From: Gemmatimonadota bacterium | Lineage (GTDB): Bacteria; Gemmatimonadota; Gemmatimonadetes; Longimicrobiales; Gaopeijiaceae | Length of the DNA stretch: 52,557 bases | Direction of reading: 5' to 3' | Assembly (NCBI GenBank): GCA_003248075.1 | Contig: QJYK01000041.1 | Span: 1-52,557, forward strand | Shown: positions 8,402 through 16,410 of the stretch, piece after piece | How the letters are laid out: each line of letters starts with the position of its first letter | How positions within the stretch are numbered: position 1 is the first letter of the stretch | Position numbers and translations under genes: made by a program | The notes under the pieces: model-generated | Told to the model about the DNA's origin: nothing | Databases searched by the model: none | Seen by the model: the letters and a program-made list of their open reading frames with translations, nothing else

Positions 8402-9103
8402 ATGACCCAGGAACACCGAAGGTGGCGCGACCGGTGGGCGGAAGGCGCGACCATCGTCGTGAGCATTCTCCTGGCGCTGCTCGCTGACGCGGCGTGGGGA
8501 TATTGGATGGACCGAGTGGAGGAGCGCGAGCTGCTGACCGGCCTTCAGGCCGAGTTCGGGGAGGCGGCCGCGGAGATCTCCAACGACATCGACGCGCGTG
8601 AGGAGATCGTCCGACACACGGATCTCTTGTTGGCGGCCCGTGCGGGTGACGGGCCCCGCCCCCCGGTCGACTCGATCCCCGTGATTCTCGTCGACCTGCT
8701 GAACTGGCGGTTCTATACGCCCGTGCACGCGGTGCTCGACGACGCGGTGGTGTCAGGAAGGCTGGACCTGATCCGATCCCGTGTGATTCGCGAGAGCCTG
8801 ATGACCTACCTGCAGGCGCGGGATCGCATGCCGGTGTTCGATCAGCTGGAGCGCGACTTCGCGACCGCCCAGCTGGAGCCATATCTGGGCGCACGCGTGC
8901 CGTTGGACCGAATTACGGGTGAAGCCGGTGGCCTCACACCGGACTCGGCCGAGGCGGAGCGCTTCTTCAGGCTGCTCGACGAGGACGGCTTCGGCAGCCT
9001 TTTGCATATACGGCGGGACCGAACCGAGCAGGCGCTCGTCTACGCGCGTGCCGTCGCCAGGGCCATCGACGGTGCTCGGACGGCCCTCGCCGGCGCGAGC
9101 TGA
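8402..9103 (+). CDS. DUF6090-like single-pass membrane protein (copy 1)
   Basis: This 233-residue protein is started at ATG 8402, which has AGGGGAAGGG just upstream; an ATG 15 bases earlier lacks one. A short basic N-terminus leads into one hydrophobic helix (TIVVSILLALLADAAWGYW, about residues 16-34). A long charged helical region follows (MDRVEERELLTGLQAEFGEAAAE), then the family block FYTPVHAVLDDAVVSGRLDLIRS. The last block recurs in the copy at 10371 as FYSPTHAVLNEIIASGDLGLFRS, so the two are paralogues. The function is unknown. The likely topology is one membrane anchor with a helical domain on one side. There is no partner enzyme in the same operon apart from the GrpB gene that follows. 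Confidence 0.75.
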   Translation: MTQEHRRWRDRWAEGATIVVSILLALLADAAWGYWMDRVEERELLTGLQAEFGEAAAEISNDIDAREEIVRHTDLLLAARAGDGPRPPVDSIPVILVDLLNWRFYTPVHAVLDDAVVSGRLDLIRSRVIRESLMTYLQARDRMPVFDQLERDFATAQLEPYLGARVPLDRITGEAGGLTPDSAEAERFFRLLDEDGFGSLLHIRRDRTEQALVYARAVARAIDGARTALAGAS

Positions 9104-9127
9104 CTCGGCAACCGGGGTCGGGTCGAC

Positions 9128-9670
9128 GTGCCCAGCATCATCGTGGTCGACTATGATCCCTCGTGGCCCCGCGTGTTCGAGCGGCTGCGGGCGGAGATCT
9201 GGCCGGCTGTCTCGGAGGTCGCGAGCGCGGTCGAGCATGTCGGAAGCACCGCCGTCCCGGGTCTGGCGGCCAAGCCCGTCATCGACATCGACGTCGTCGT
9301 GCCAGCTCGCCGCCTGTCGGATGGCATCTCCAGGCTCGAGGCCTCGGGGTACCGACACCGCGGCACCCTGGGCATACCTCACCGAGAGGCGTTCCAGGAG
9401 CCGAGGCGCGCGGTCCGGCATCACCTCTACCTCTGTCCGGAAGACAGTCCGGCGCTCGCCAACCACCTCGCGGTGCGGGACTACCTCCGTGCGCATCCTG
9501 TGGAGGCCGCGGAGTATGGCGCGCTCAAGAGGCGGTTGGCTGCCCGGTTCGCCGACGACATGGGCGCGTACGTGGAGGGCAAGACCCCCTTCCTGCTGGG
9601 GGTGCTGAAGCAGGCCGGGTTCGGACGTGCGGCGCTGGAGGACATACAGAGGCTGAACCGCCGGCGGTAG
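9128..9670 (+). CDS. GrpB family protein (UPF0157, nucleotidyltransferase-like)
   Basis: The 180-residue protein starts at GTG 9128. Its hallmarks are VVDYDPSWPRVFERLR at the N-terminus, the invariant EHVGSTAVPGLAAKPVIDIDVVV block (the GS and DxD positions of the nucleotidyltransferase fold), and FRDYLRAHP-type and YGALKRRLA segments near the end. Length is normal for the family. GrpB proteins are predicted nucleotidyltransferases; some are linked to CoA-related steps, but the reaction is not settled for most. It lies between two DUF6090-like membrane proteins on the same strand. Confidence 0.9.
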   Translation: MPSIIVVDYDPSWPRVFERLRAEIWPAVSEVASAVEHVGSTAVPGLAAKPVIDIDVVVPARRLSDGISRLEASGYRHRGTLGIPHREAFQEPRRAVRHHLYLCPEDSPALANHLAVRDYLRAHPVEAAEYGALKRRLAARFADDMGAYVEGKTPFLLGVLKQAGFGRAALEDIQRLNRRR

Positions 9671-9795
9671 GGGAACGGAAGCCTGGCGGTCGCGTTCGAC
9701 ACCGTGGGATCCTCTTGCCGCCGCGGGGGTCGCCGCGGCAGTCTGCGGTCCGTGACGGCGGTAGGTCCCAATCGGGCACGAGAGGTGGGTGGCGA

Positions 9796-10316
9796 ATGCG
9801 AGACGATGCCAAGGTCCACGGCGCTCTCCGGGTCGGCGGGGAGCTCGTCGTCGCCGTCGTCGGCGTTCTCATCGCACTGTGGGTCGACAACGCCAATCAG
9901 ATGCGCAAGGACCGCGACCAAGAGCTCGCATACGTCAACGGAATCCTGGTAGACCTCGCCTCCGACAGCGCCGACCTCGTCGCACGCCAGCGCACGGCCG
10001 AGCGAGGGCTCGAGGTCGCCGACCGCCTGCTCGCATTGCGCCGAGACTCCACGGCGCGAGCTTCCGCGGACTCCCTGGCGGTGTGGCCGAGCGGATGGAT
10101 CCGGACGACTTCGAGGCCGTCACCCGCAGCGACGAGGTGGCGGACCTGCTGGACACCGGTCGCGCGATCGCGCTGCTTCGGTCCGACCCCGAGGTCGCGA
10201 ACGCGATCCTGATGGATCGGCATTGGTCCGCCCTGCGGCTCGCAGTCACCGGCTGCCGCCTCGACAGGAACAGGCGGCTCGCCGAGCTGCTGAGGGGACG
10301 AGTGGGTGAGAGCTAG
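9796..10316 (+). pseudogene. DUF6090-like membrane protein broken by a frameshift (copy 2)
   Basis: The gene starts at ATG 9796 behind GAGGTGGGTGG. The first part (9796 to about 10080) reads MRDDAKVHGALRVGGELVVA and on to GVLIALWVDNANQMRKDRDQ; this is the clearest match to DUF6090 in the window (GE..VVxGVLIALxVDNxNxxRKDR). Around 10070-10095 the frame changes. The continuation MDPDDFEAVTRSDEVADLLDTG, then LLRSDPEVANAILMDRHW, lies in another frame and ends at 10316. This second part corresponds to the block that reads VLNEIIASGDLGLFRS in the next copy. A single one- or two-base indel explains the break; it may be real decay or a sequencing error. Confidence 0.7.
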
Positions 10317-10370
10317 TGCGCGTCCGGGGCATGGTGCCGACATGTCGTGGGTTTCTTCGAGGAGTCCGCG

Positions 10371-11108
10371 GTGACCGAGAACGACGATTCACATGAGCGA
10401 CAGGGGTTGGATTGGCGCCGCCTGGGGGCGGAAGCGGCGGCCATCCTGGTGTCGATCCTGCTGGCCTTCGCCATCGACGCGGCGTGGGGCATGCACCTGG
10501 ACCGCCGAAGGGAATGGTCCTACCTGGAACGCCTGAGGGCCGAGTTCCTGGAGAACCGTGAGGACCTGGTCCAGGATCGGGCGGACCGTGAGCGCATCAT
10601 CGGTGAGTTCGCGTACATCCTCGGAGCGACCGCCGCACGGGACGAGGCGTCTCCACGGGAGATCGGCACCCGCCTGAGGAATCTCGGTGGAAACTTCCGA
10701 TTCTACTCGCCCACGCACGCCGTCCTGAATGAGATCATCGCGTCCGGTGATCTGGGACTGTTTCGATCGGGGGAACTGAGGGAGGCTCTCCTCCGTTACG
10801 ACGAAGAGCACGAGAGACTGAGGGGTGTCGAGACCGCAGAGCAGGAGATCCAGCGGAACGTCGTGGTACCCTACCTGGCGACCCACCTCGAAACGCTTCC
10901 CTGGCAGTCCGACGACGACCTGCGGCTGATTGGAGTACGCCCGGCTCCGACACAGGACCCGCGACGGTGGCTCAGTGACCCGGCGTTCCAGAACATGATC
11001 CTGCTCAGGTGGCAACGGGCCAGGACGGTCCAGAGCTACAGCGCGCCGGTTCTGACCCAGGTGGACAGGGTCCTGGCGGTCCTGGATTCGGTGCTCGCCA
11101 ACCCATAG
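10371..11108 (+). CDS. DUF6090-like single-pass membrane protein (copy 3)
   Basis: This 245-residue protein is best started at GTG 10371, with GGAG seven bases upstream. A hydrophilic start (MTENDDSHERQGLDWRRLG) precedes one membrane helix (AAAILVSILLAFAIDAAWGM) and a long charged coiled region (LDRRREWSYLERLRAEFLENRE). The block FRFYSPTHAVLNEIIASGDL aligns with copy 1. The C-terminal third is helical. Function is unknown. It is the third of three such genes within 2.7 kb and is followed by a hairpin that can end transcription. Confidence 0.75.
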   Translation: MTENDDSHERQGLDWRRLGAEAAAILVSILLAFAIDAAWGMHLDRRREWSYLERLRAEFLENREDLVQDRADRERIIGEFAYILGATAARDEASPREIGTRLRNLGGNFRFYSPTHAVLNEIIASGDLGLFRSGELREALLRYDEEHERLRGVETAEQEIQRNVVVPYLATHLETLPWQSDDDLRLIGVRPAPTQDPRRWLSDPAFQNMILLRWQRARTVQSYSAPVLTQVDRVLAVLDSVLANP

Positions 11109-11117
11109 ACCCCACGG

Positions 11118-11900
11118 TTAAGCAGTCCCGAGGGTCAACGCCCTCGGGTGCTTTCCGTCGATGTCGGTGAAGCCGTAGTCCCTCGCGAGGTCCGCGACCA
11201 CCACGACGCTCCCCGTTCGTCGCATCACGTTTGGATCCGCGGCGAGCGCCGCCACCGCCCTGCCGACGAATTCGGGGCTTTCCGAGTTGGAGAGATCGAG
11301 CGCGGCCGCCGAGAGGACCGCTTCGGTGCGAACCAGCCCCGGATACATCGATACGACGGCGACATGGTGCTCGGCCAGCTCGTGCGCCATGTCCGCGGCC
11401 ATCTTGTCCGTCGCAGCCTTCGCGACCCCGTAGATCACGTTTCCGAGATACTTCCGGGCCGCCCAATACGAGACGTGGACAACCAGGCCGCCTCCTCCCT
11501 CGATCATCATCGGGACCGCACGCCGGCTCGCCATGAACGCGCTGCGAACTCCGGCGTCCATCATGGCGGCCCAGCGCCATGTCGGCTGGAGCCAGAAGGG
11601 GTCCGCCCAGGTGAAACGACCGTCCTCGACCATTCGCTCGTACCCGCCCCATGCCGAGCTCACCAGCACGTCGAGCCGCCCAGCCTCGTCGCGCACCGAC
11701 TCGAAGGCGGCCTCGACCTGCGCGTCGTCGGTGTGGTCACAGGTCAGCCGATGGACGCCCGACGGCAGGTCGGCCTGAAGGACGCTCCTGCCCGTCGCGA
11801 AAACGCGATAGCCCGCCCGCGCCAGCTCTGCGGCGACTCCGCGCCCGACTCCCCGGCTCGCTCCGGTGACCATGGCAACACGACCGTGGGGCTCTGGCAT
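11118..11900 (-). CDS. Short-chain dehydrogenase/reductase (DHRS1-like)
   Basis: The 260-residue protein begins MPEPHGRVAMVTGASRGVGRG, with the nucleotide motif TGASRGVG at 12-19. The active-site Tyr and Lys are in YGVAKAATDKMAADMAHELA and the Ser is in VHVSYWAARK. The loop VSSAWGGYERMVEDGRFTWADPFW and the tail ARDYGFTDIDGKHP are typical of the DHRS1-like group. Substrate is unknown. The gene is convergent with the DUF6090-like gene to its left. A perfect hairpin lies within its last codons. Confidence 0.87.
   Translation of the reverse strand: MPEPHGRVAMVTGASRGVGRGVAAELARAGYRVFATGRSVLQADLPSGVHRLTCDHTDDAQVEAAFESVRDEAGRLDVLVSSAWGGYERMVEDGRFTWADPFWLQPTWRWAAMMDAGVRSAFMASRRAVPMMIEGGGGLVVHVSYWAARKYLGNVIYGVAKAATDKMAADMAHELAEHHVAVVSMYPGLVRTEAVLSAAALDLSNSESPEFVGRAVAALAADPNVMRRTGSVVVVADLARDYGFTDIDGKHPRALTLGTA
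11127..11148. terminator. Bidirectional hairpin between convergent genes
   Basis: CCCGAGGG-TCAACG-CCCTCGGG forms a perfect 8-bp stem with a 6-base loop. It starts 18 bp after the stop of the plus-strand DUF6090-like gene and overlaps the last codons of the minus-strand SDR. There is no long T-tract, as usual in GC-rich genomes. Position and symmetry suggest transcription termination in both directions. Confidence 0.55.
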
Positions 11901-12112
11901 CTCGGGCTCCGGGTGAGGTGGCGTCGGCAGAGGCCGAAGATATACCGAAGATCGTCATCTGGCCACAACCGACGACGGCGGGGACCCCGGGGCCGTCCGG
12001 TCGCCGGGTGCATGGCGACACCCCCCTCGCGGCCGCTGCGGGCCGCCGCCTTGCAGCCCACGCCGACCGCCCGGCATTGTCAGGCCGGAACCGCGATCGG
12101 AGCGACGATGCG

Positions 12113-12934
12113 ATGCGGCGAGAGCCCTATGTCCATGGTTATGGGGAGCGTGAGGCCCAGCGACTGCTGGACCAGGCTGACTCGGTCAGGGACCTCGTGC
12201 ATCACGACACCGCTTTTCCGCCGGACGCGCGCATTCTGGAGGTGGCCTGCGGAGTCGGTGCCCAGACCGTGTTTCTCGCCTCGCGACATCCCGACGCTCG
12301 AATTGTCTCCTTCGACAAGGAACACCGTTCCCTCAGCTTGGCCGCCCAGCGCGTACGAGCCGCCGGACTCCGGAACGTCGACGTCGTGCTCTGCGACCTC
12401 TTCGCCGCCCCCTTCGAGAGGGAGAGCTTTGATTGTGTCTTCGTCAGCTACCTGCTCGAGCATCTTCCCGATCCCGTCGCAGCGCTCCACAGTCTCGCTG
12501 GGCTCCTCCGGCCCGGCGGTGAAGTGCTGGTGGTTGAAGGGGATCATGGGTCCTGCCATTTCCATCCCAGCACTCCGGAGGCGGTCCGCGCCTGGAACTG
12601 CCTGATCAAGGTCCAGGCGGAGCTCGGTGGGGATTCGCTGATCGGGCGCGCCCTCTACCCACTGTTGTGCGCGGCCGGCTTCAAGGAGGTACAGGTCTCC
12701 CCGCGCATGGTATATGCCGACTCCAGCCGCCCGCGGGTCCAGCGCGAGTTCGTCTTGCAGACCATCGTGCCGATGGTGGAGGGGGTGCGAGAGCCAGCTC
12801 TACGGGAGGGCCTGATGTCCCCCGAGGCCTGGGATCGGGGAATCGCGGATCTGAAGGCGACGGGCTCGACCCCGGGGGGGACCTTCTGCTACACCTTCTT
12901 CAAGGCGTGGGCCCGCAAGGACCAGGGCGCGTGA
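12113..12934 (+). CDS. Class I SAM-dependent methyltransferase (UbiE-like)
   Basis: This 273-residue protein starts at ATG 12113 with GGAG about ten bases upstream. Motif I is ILEVACGVGAQTVFLA, followed by SFDKEHRSLSLAAQRV and the motif FDCVFVSYLLEHLPDPVAAL, then LLRPGGEVLVVEGDHGS. The C-terminal ~100 residues (YPLLCAAGFKEVQVSPRMVY onward, ending TFCYTFFKAWARK) are typical of small-molecule methyltransferases. Substrate is unknown. It is divergent from the SDR at 11118-11900, with a 212-bp gap in which I see no clear promoter. Confidence 0.83.
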   Translation: MRREPYVHGYGEREAQRLLDQADSVRDLVHHDTAFPPDARILEVACGVGAQTVFLASRHPDARIVSFDKEHRSLSLAAQRVRAAGLRNVDVVLCDLFAAPFERESFDCVFVSYLLEHLPDPVAALHSLAGLLRPGGEVLVVEGDHGSCHFHPSTPEAVRAWNCLIKVQAELGGDSLIGRALYPLLCAAGFKEVQVSPRMVYADSSRPRVQREFVLQTIVPMVEGVREPALREGLMSPEAWDRGIADLKATGSTPGGTFCYTFFKAWARKDQGA

Positions 12935-13214
12935 ACCCCGAGCGGCCACGATGGCTCGAGGAGCCGGCCGTGGGCCCTCGAATCGAGCGTTCGTCGGTCG
13001 CGACGCTCAGGAGGGCGGCACGCAGCTCTTGGCTGGTCGAGGGGAATCGGGACGCATACTATCCCGCGATCCGGGCCAGCGGGCCCGGGTCCACCGGTGC
13101 CGGAGGTCCCCGTGTCTGGTGACGCATCGTCGATCGTTCCCGTGCGACCCCAGTAGAGCCGTGCAGGTGTGGCACCGACGCGAGTGCCGGGCCCCTGTCG
13201 CCGCGCGGTCGCAC

Positions 13215-13679
13215 ATGGCCCTGGCGTGCTGCTGTCTGGTCGCGCTGCCGGTTTCGGCCCGTGGCCAGACGTCGTCCGACGAGGGAGCGATCCGACAGAC
13301 CCGGTCTGAGTCGAACGCCGCGATCGCACGGCACGACGTCGCTGGGATCCTCGCCAGTATGGAGCCCGACTTCCGGGCATCGACGTCGAACGGGGATTTC
13401 ATCGACGGTCGTGAGGCCATGGGAGCGGCGTTCACAGCGAGGTTCGCGGAGTTCCAGGACGCGACCTACGTGCGCACGGCCGAGTCGGTGGAAGTGAGCA
13501 CGTCAGGACCGTTCGCGGCCGAGGTGGGACACTGGGTGGGGAGCTGGACCACGTCCGACGGGCCCTTTCGGACGGGCGGACGCTACGTCGCCTATTGGCG
13601 GCGAGCCGGGGGTGTGTGGCTGATCCACGCCGAGCTCTACGTGCCGCTGTTTTGTGAGGGAGCCGGCTGTTCGAGTTGA
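13215..13679 (+). CDS. Exported NTF2-like (SnoaL/DUF4440-type) protein
   Basis: From ATG 13215 the protein has 154 residues with a signal peptide (MALACCCLVALPVSARGQ). The mature part shows the DUF4440-like pattern: AIRQTRSESNAAIARHDVAGILASMEPD, then FIDGREAMGAAF, GHWVGSW and a closing YVAYWRRAGGVWLIHAELYV. These cone-shaped folds bind small hydrophobic ligands; enzymatic members exist, but no catalytic set is evident. A GTG start at 13160 would give a longer, more basic signal n-region and cannot be excluded. The stop overlaps the upstream reading of the next exported NTF2-like gene, so the two are probably cotranscribed. Confidence 0.75.
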   Translation: MALACCCLVALPVSARGQTSSDEGAIRQTRSESNAAIARHDVAGILASMEPDFRASTSNGDFIDGREAMGAAFTARFAEFQDATYVRTAESVEVSTSGPFAAEVGHWVGSWTTSDGPFRTGGRYVAYWRRAGGVWLIHAELYVPLFCEGAGCSS

Positions 13680-13705
13680 CCGACGCCTTCTTCGAAGGGG
13701 AGACG

Positions 13706-14230
13706 ATGGAGGGAAGACGCCGAACGCCCAGGCCGGCGAGGGCTCTCGCGGGCGTCGCGTGCCTCCTGTCGCTCGCGTGCTCGGGCCCGCGAGCAGGGGC
13801 TCCACCGACCGCTGAGCGGTTCGACTCCGCGAGCGTCGCCGCGGAGGTGACGGCGGCCGTGTGGGCTTTCCATGCCGCCGATACGGCGAGGGATGCCGAG
13901 GCGGTGATCGGGCTGCTGTGGCCCGAGTACGAGATGCTCGTCGACGGACAGCGCACGACGTTCGATGAAGTCGCCGCCGGATCCCGAGCCTTCATGGCCG
14001 ATCTGGCGCGCTTCCATACGACATGGACGGACCTGCGGGTCCTCCCGCTCAGCGCCGAGCTCGCGGTATCGTCCTTCCTCTTCCGGGACTCGATCGTGTC
14101 TTCGGCCGGCGAGGTGATCCAGAGTCGGGGGCCGACCACCTTCGTGTGGCAGCGTCGGAACGGAGCGTGGCGCGTCCGTTTCGGCGATGCCGATCACTAC
14201 CCGATCCCCCAAGGCTCGGGCGTCCGCTGA
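13706..14230 (+). CDS. NTF2-like (DUF4440-type) lipoprotein
   Basis: This 174-residue protein starts at ATG 13706 after GAAGGGGAG. The N-terminus is basic (MEGRRRTPRPARA), then hydrophobic, ending in LLSLACSGP. The LAC-S fits a lipobox, so the Cys would be lipidated and the protein anchored to a membrane. The mature domain reads VWAFHAADTARDAEAVIGLLWPEYEMLVDG, then PTTFVWQRRNGAWRVRFGDADH, an NTF2-like fold. It shares only the fold with the upstream gene. Function is unknown. Confidence 0.75.
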   Translation: MEGRRRTPRPARALAGVACLLSLACSGPRAGAPPTAERFDSASVAAEVTAAVWAFHAADTARDAEAVIGLLWPEYEMLVDGQRTTFDEVAAGSRAFMADLARFHTTWTDLRVLPLSAELAVSSFLFRDSIVSSAGEVIQSRGPTTFVWQRRNGAWRVRFGDADHYPIPQGSGVR

Positions 14231-14255
14231 CCCACCCGTCCGGAGGTTATCCCAC

Positions 14256-14750
14256 ATGGCGACTGCAGAGGAACGACTCGCGGAGCTCGGCTACGTCCTT
14301 CCCGAACCGCTCAAGCTCCCGCCTGGAGTGACCCTACCGTTTCCATGGGTTCGCATCGTCGGCTCCCGCGCGATCATCTCCGGCCATGCGCCGACCGATG
14401 CCCTCGGCAACCTCGCGGAGCCCCTCGGCAAGGTCGGCGCCGAGGTGACCGAGGAGGAGGCGTACATCGCCGCCCGCCTGACCGGCCTGGCCATTCTCGG
14501 TAGCCTGAAGCGGGAGCTCGGAACGCTCGAGCGCATCGCCCGATGGACTCGGGTGTTCGGCATGGTCAACTCGGCTCCGGGCTTTCACCGCCAGCCGGCG
14601 GTCATCAATGGATTCACCGATCTCATCGTCAGCGTGTTCGGTGCCGAGCGGGGAGCGCATGCGCGGAGCGCGGTCGGACTGGCCGAGCTGCCGTTCCGCA
14701 TCCCCGTGGAGATCGAGGGGGAGGTCGAGCTCGCGGGCGGCGCCTCGTGA
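14256..14750 (+). CDS. RidA (YjgF/YER057c/UK114) family protein
   Basis: The 164-residue protein starts at ATG 14256 behind CGGAGG. It opens ERLAELGYVLPEP and carries the RidA core: VRIVGSRAIISGHAP, then AYIAARLTGLAILGSLKRELG, RWTRVFGMVNSAPGFHRQPAVINGFTDL and RSAVGLAELPFRIPVEIEGEVEL. The Arg-Ser-Ala-Val-Gly block lies where RidA proteins carry the Arg that binds the imine/enamine carboxylate. It belongs to the longer (~150 aa) subgroup, for which deaminase activity is not always shown. About 80 bp later a metallophosphoesterase follows. Confidence 0.88.
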   Translation: MATAEERLAELGYVLPEPLKLPPGVTLPFPWVRIVGSRAIISGHAPTDALGNLAEPLGKVGAEVTEEEAYIAARLTGLAILGSLKRELGTLERIARWTRVFGMVNSAPGFHRQPAVINGFTDLIVSVFGAERGAHARSAVGLAELPFRIPVEIEGEVELAGGAS

Positions 14751-14832
14751 GGGGCGCAGCAGGGGTTCGGCAGCGGAGATCAGGCGGCGGGGCGGCTCTG
14801 CCGCTTCGCTGGCGCCGTACCGGGACGGTGCC

Positions 14833-15648
14833 TTGCGGATCGCCCTGATCTCCGACGTTCACGGGAACCCCGTCGCGCTTGATGCCGTCCTCGAGGACTG
14901 CCGGTCCCAGGGTATCGAGGAGTACTGGTTTCTCGGTGACTACGCGGCGATTGGTCCCGAGCCGGTCGCCGCATTGGAGCGGATCGCGGGTTTGAAGCGC
15001 ACGCGGGTCATCCGGGGCAACACGGACGGTTACATCGTCACGGGAGAGGGGCCTCCTCCTTCTCTGGAGAAGGCGCGCGCCGATCCCGCCCTGATCCCCA
15101 CTTATGCCGCCATCGCCGCCTCCTTCGCCTGGACCCGGGCGTTCGTCACGGCCTCGGGGTGGTTCGAGTGGTTAGCGGCTCTGCCTCTGGACGTCAGGCT
15201 GACGACGCCGGGAGGGATGCGATTGCTTGCGGTCCACGCATCACCCGGTCGCGACGACGGTGAGGGCGTCCATCGCGGCCGTGGCAACCAGGACCTGGCT
15301 GAGCTGATCGAGGGCGCCGACGCCGACGTGATCTTCGTCGGTCACACGCACGAGCCCATGGTGCGTCGAGTGGGAGGGGTACACCTCGTCAACCTGGGCT
15401 CGGTCAGCAATCCGTGCACGGACGACCTTCGGGCCTGCTACGTGCAGCTCGAAATCGGCGATACCGGCGTCACATTTCAGCACCGCCCGGTGGAGTACGA
15501 CCGACAGGAGTTCGTGGCTCGGGTCCACGGCTCCGGGCACCCGGCCGCCGCATTCATCCTCAGCTACCTGAGGGGCGCACAGACTCGCAAGGAAGCGCAC
15601 CCCGACCACGTACCGCCTCACCTCGGGAAGTCCATCCGGATACCGTAG
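14833..15648 (+). CDS. Calcineurin-like metallophosphoesterase (YfcE/MJ0936 type)
   Basis: From TTG 14833 the protein has 271 residues and opens LRIALISDVHGNPVALDAVL. The metal-binding motifs are all visible: DVHGN, FLGDYAAIGPEP, RGNTDGY, an active-site VHASP, GHTHEPM and NLGSVSNP. This set defines the small binuclear-metal phosphodiesterases of the YfcE group. The open frame extends upstream without a signal-like or homologous sequence, so the TTG next to the first strand is favoured; GGACGGTG is just upstream. Substrate is unknown. A second, distinct member lies at 47375-48124. Confidence 0.85.
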   Translation: MRIALISDVHGNPVALDAVLEDCRSQGIEEYWFLGDYAAIGPEPVAALERIAGLKRTRVIRGNTDGYIVTGEGPPPSLEKARADPALIPTYAAIAASFAWTRAFVTASGWFEWLAALPLDVRLTTPGGMRLLAVHASPGRDDGEGVHRGRGNQDLAELIEGADADVIFVGHTHEPMVRRVGGVHLVNLGSVSNPCTDDLRACYVQLEIGDTGVTFQHRPVEYDRQEFVARVHGSGHPAAAFILSYLRGAQTRKEAHPDHVPPHLGKSIRIP

Positions 15649-15742
15649 CCCCTCAGCTACTGACCAGAGCTCCACCGAGTCGGGCCCGGTGTCGTGGCTG
15701 CGCACGTCCCTGCGCCGGACATCCCCTTGGGCGGACGCTCGA

Positions 15743-16204
15743 CTAGGGGCCGGCGTCTCCAGCGCGCTCGGGGTCGCGCCTCATCCGGAGCATCCGTCGT
15801 CCGGTGTCTGCGTGCCCGTACTCCGCGACGACGGTGAAGCCGCACCGCTCGTAGAAGGCCCTGGCCGCACTGTTTTCCTTGAACACCTCGAGCTCGAGGG
15901 CCCGGCCAGGGGCCATGGCCAGGTCCATGAGGGCGCGGCCAATGCCGCGGCGATGGCTCTGCGGCTCGACGAAGAGACCTCCCACCTCGTCGTCGATGAG
16001 GGAGATGAACCCCACGACCCGACTGCCGTGCTCGAAGACCCAGGTGGTCGCCATGGGAAGGTACAGATCGCGAACCCTATCGCGCTCCTCCACGAGGTAT
16101 AGGTCGGAGAGGAACGGATGGCCCGAACGTGATGCATCCTCCCAGATCTCGAGGACGCGATGCAGGTCACGCTGCGCGTAAGGTCTGATCTGTGTGTGGT
16201 CCAT
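15743..16204 (-). CDS. GNAT-family N-acetyltransferase
   Basis: The 153-residue protein starts at ATG 16204 with GAGAGG seven bases upstream; earlier in-frame starts only add an arginine-rich extension. GNAT features in order are IRPYAQRDLHRVLEIWEDA, VVGFISLIDDEVGGLFVEP, the acetyl-CoA pyrophosphate loop SHRRGIGRALMDLAM (R-x-x-G-x-G/A) and FKENSAARAFYERCGFTVV. The pattern resembles the PhnO/YjaB-like GNATs. Acceptor is unknown. It is divergent from the kinase gene. Confidence 0.87.
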   Translation of the reverse strand: MDHTQIRPYAQRDLHRVLEIWEDASRSGHPFLSDLYLVEERDRVRDLYLPMATTWVFEHGSRVVGFISLIDDEVGGLFVEPQSHRRGIGRALMDLAMAPGRALELEVFKENSAARAFYERCGFTVVAEYGHADTGRRMLRMRRDPERAGDAGP

Positions 16205-16410
16205 CCGCGGCCTCTCGCCGTCGAATCGCCGGACGCCGATCGGTTGCGTCCGCTCACCCATGGTATCACGGGGCACCGGCGCACGCGACGCACCGGTCGC
16301 GTCTCCGTCGGTCCCGACGGTCCGAGTCGTTGGCTACGTGGTCGGTCCAATCGGGCAGACCATCGGCGAATTGCTTGCCGCTCGTCCGCGCGCCGACACA
16401 TCGTTGTTGT

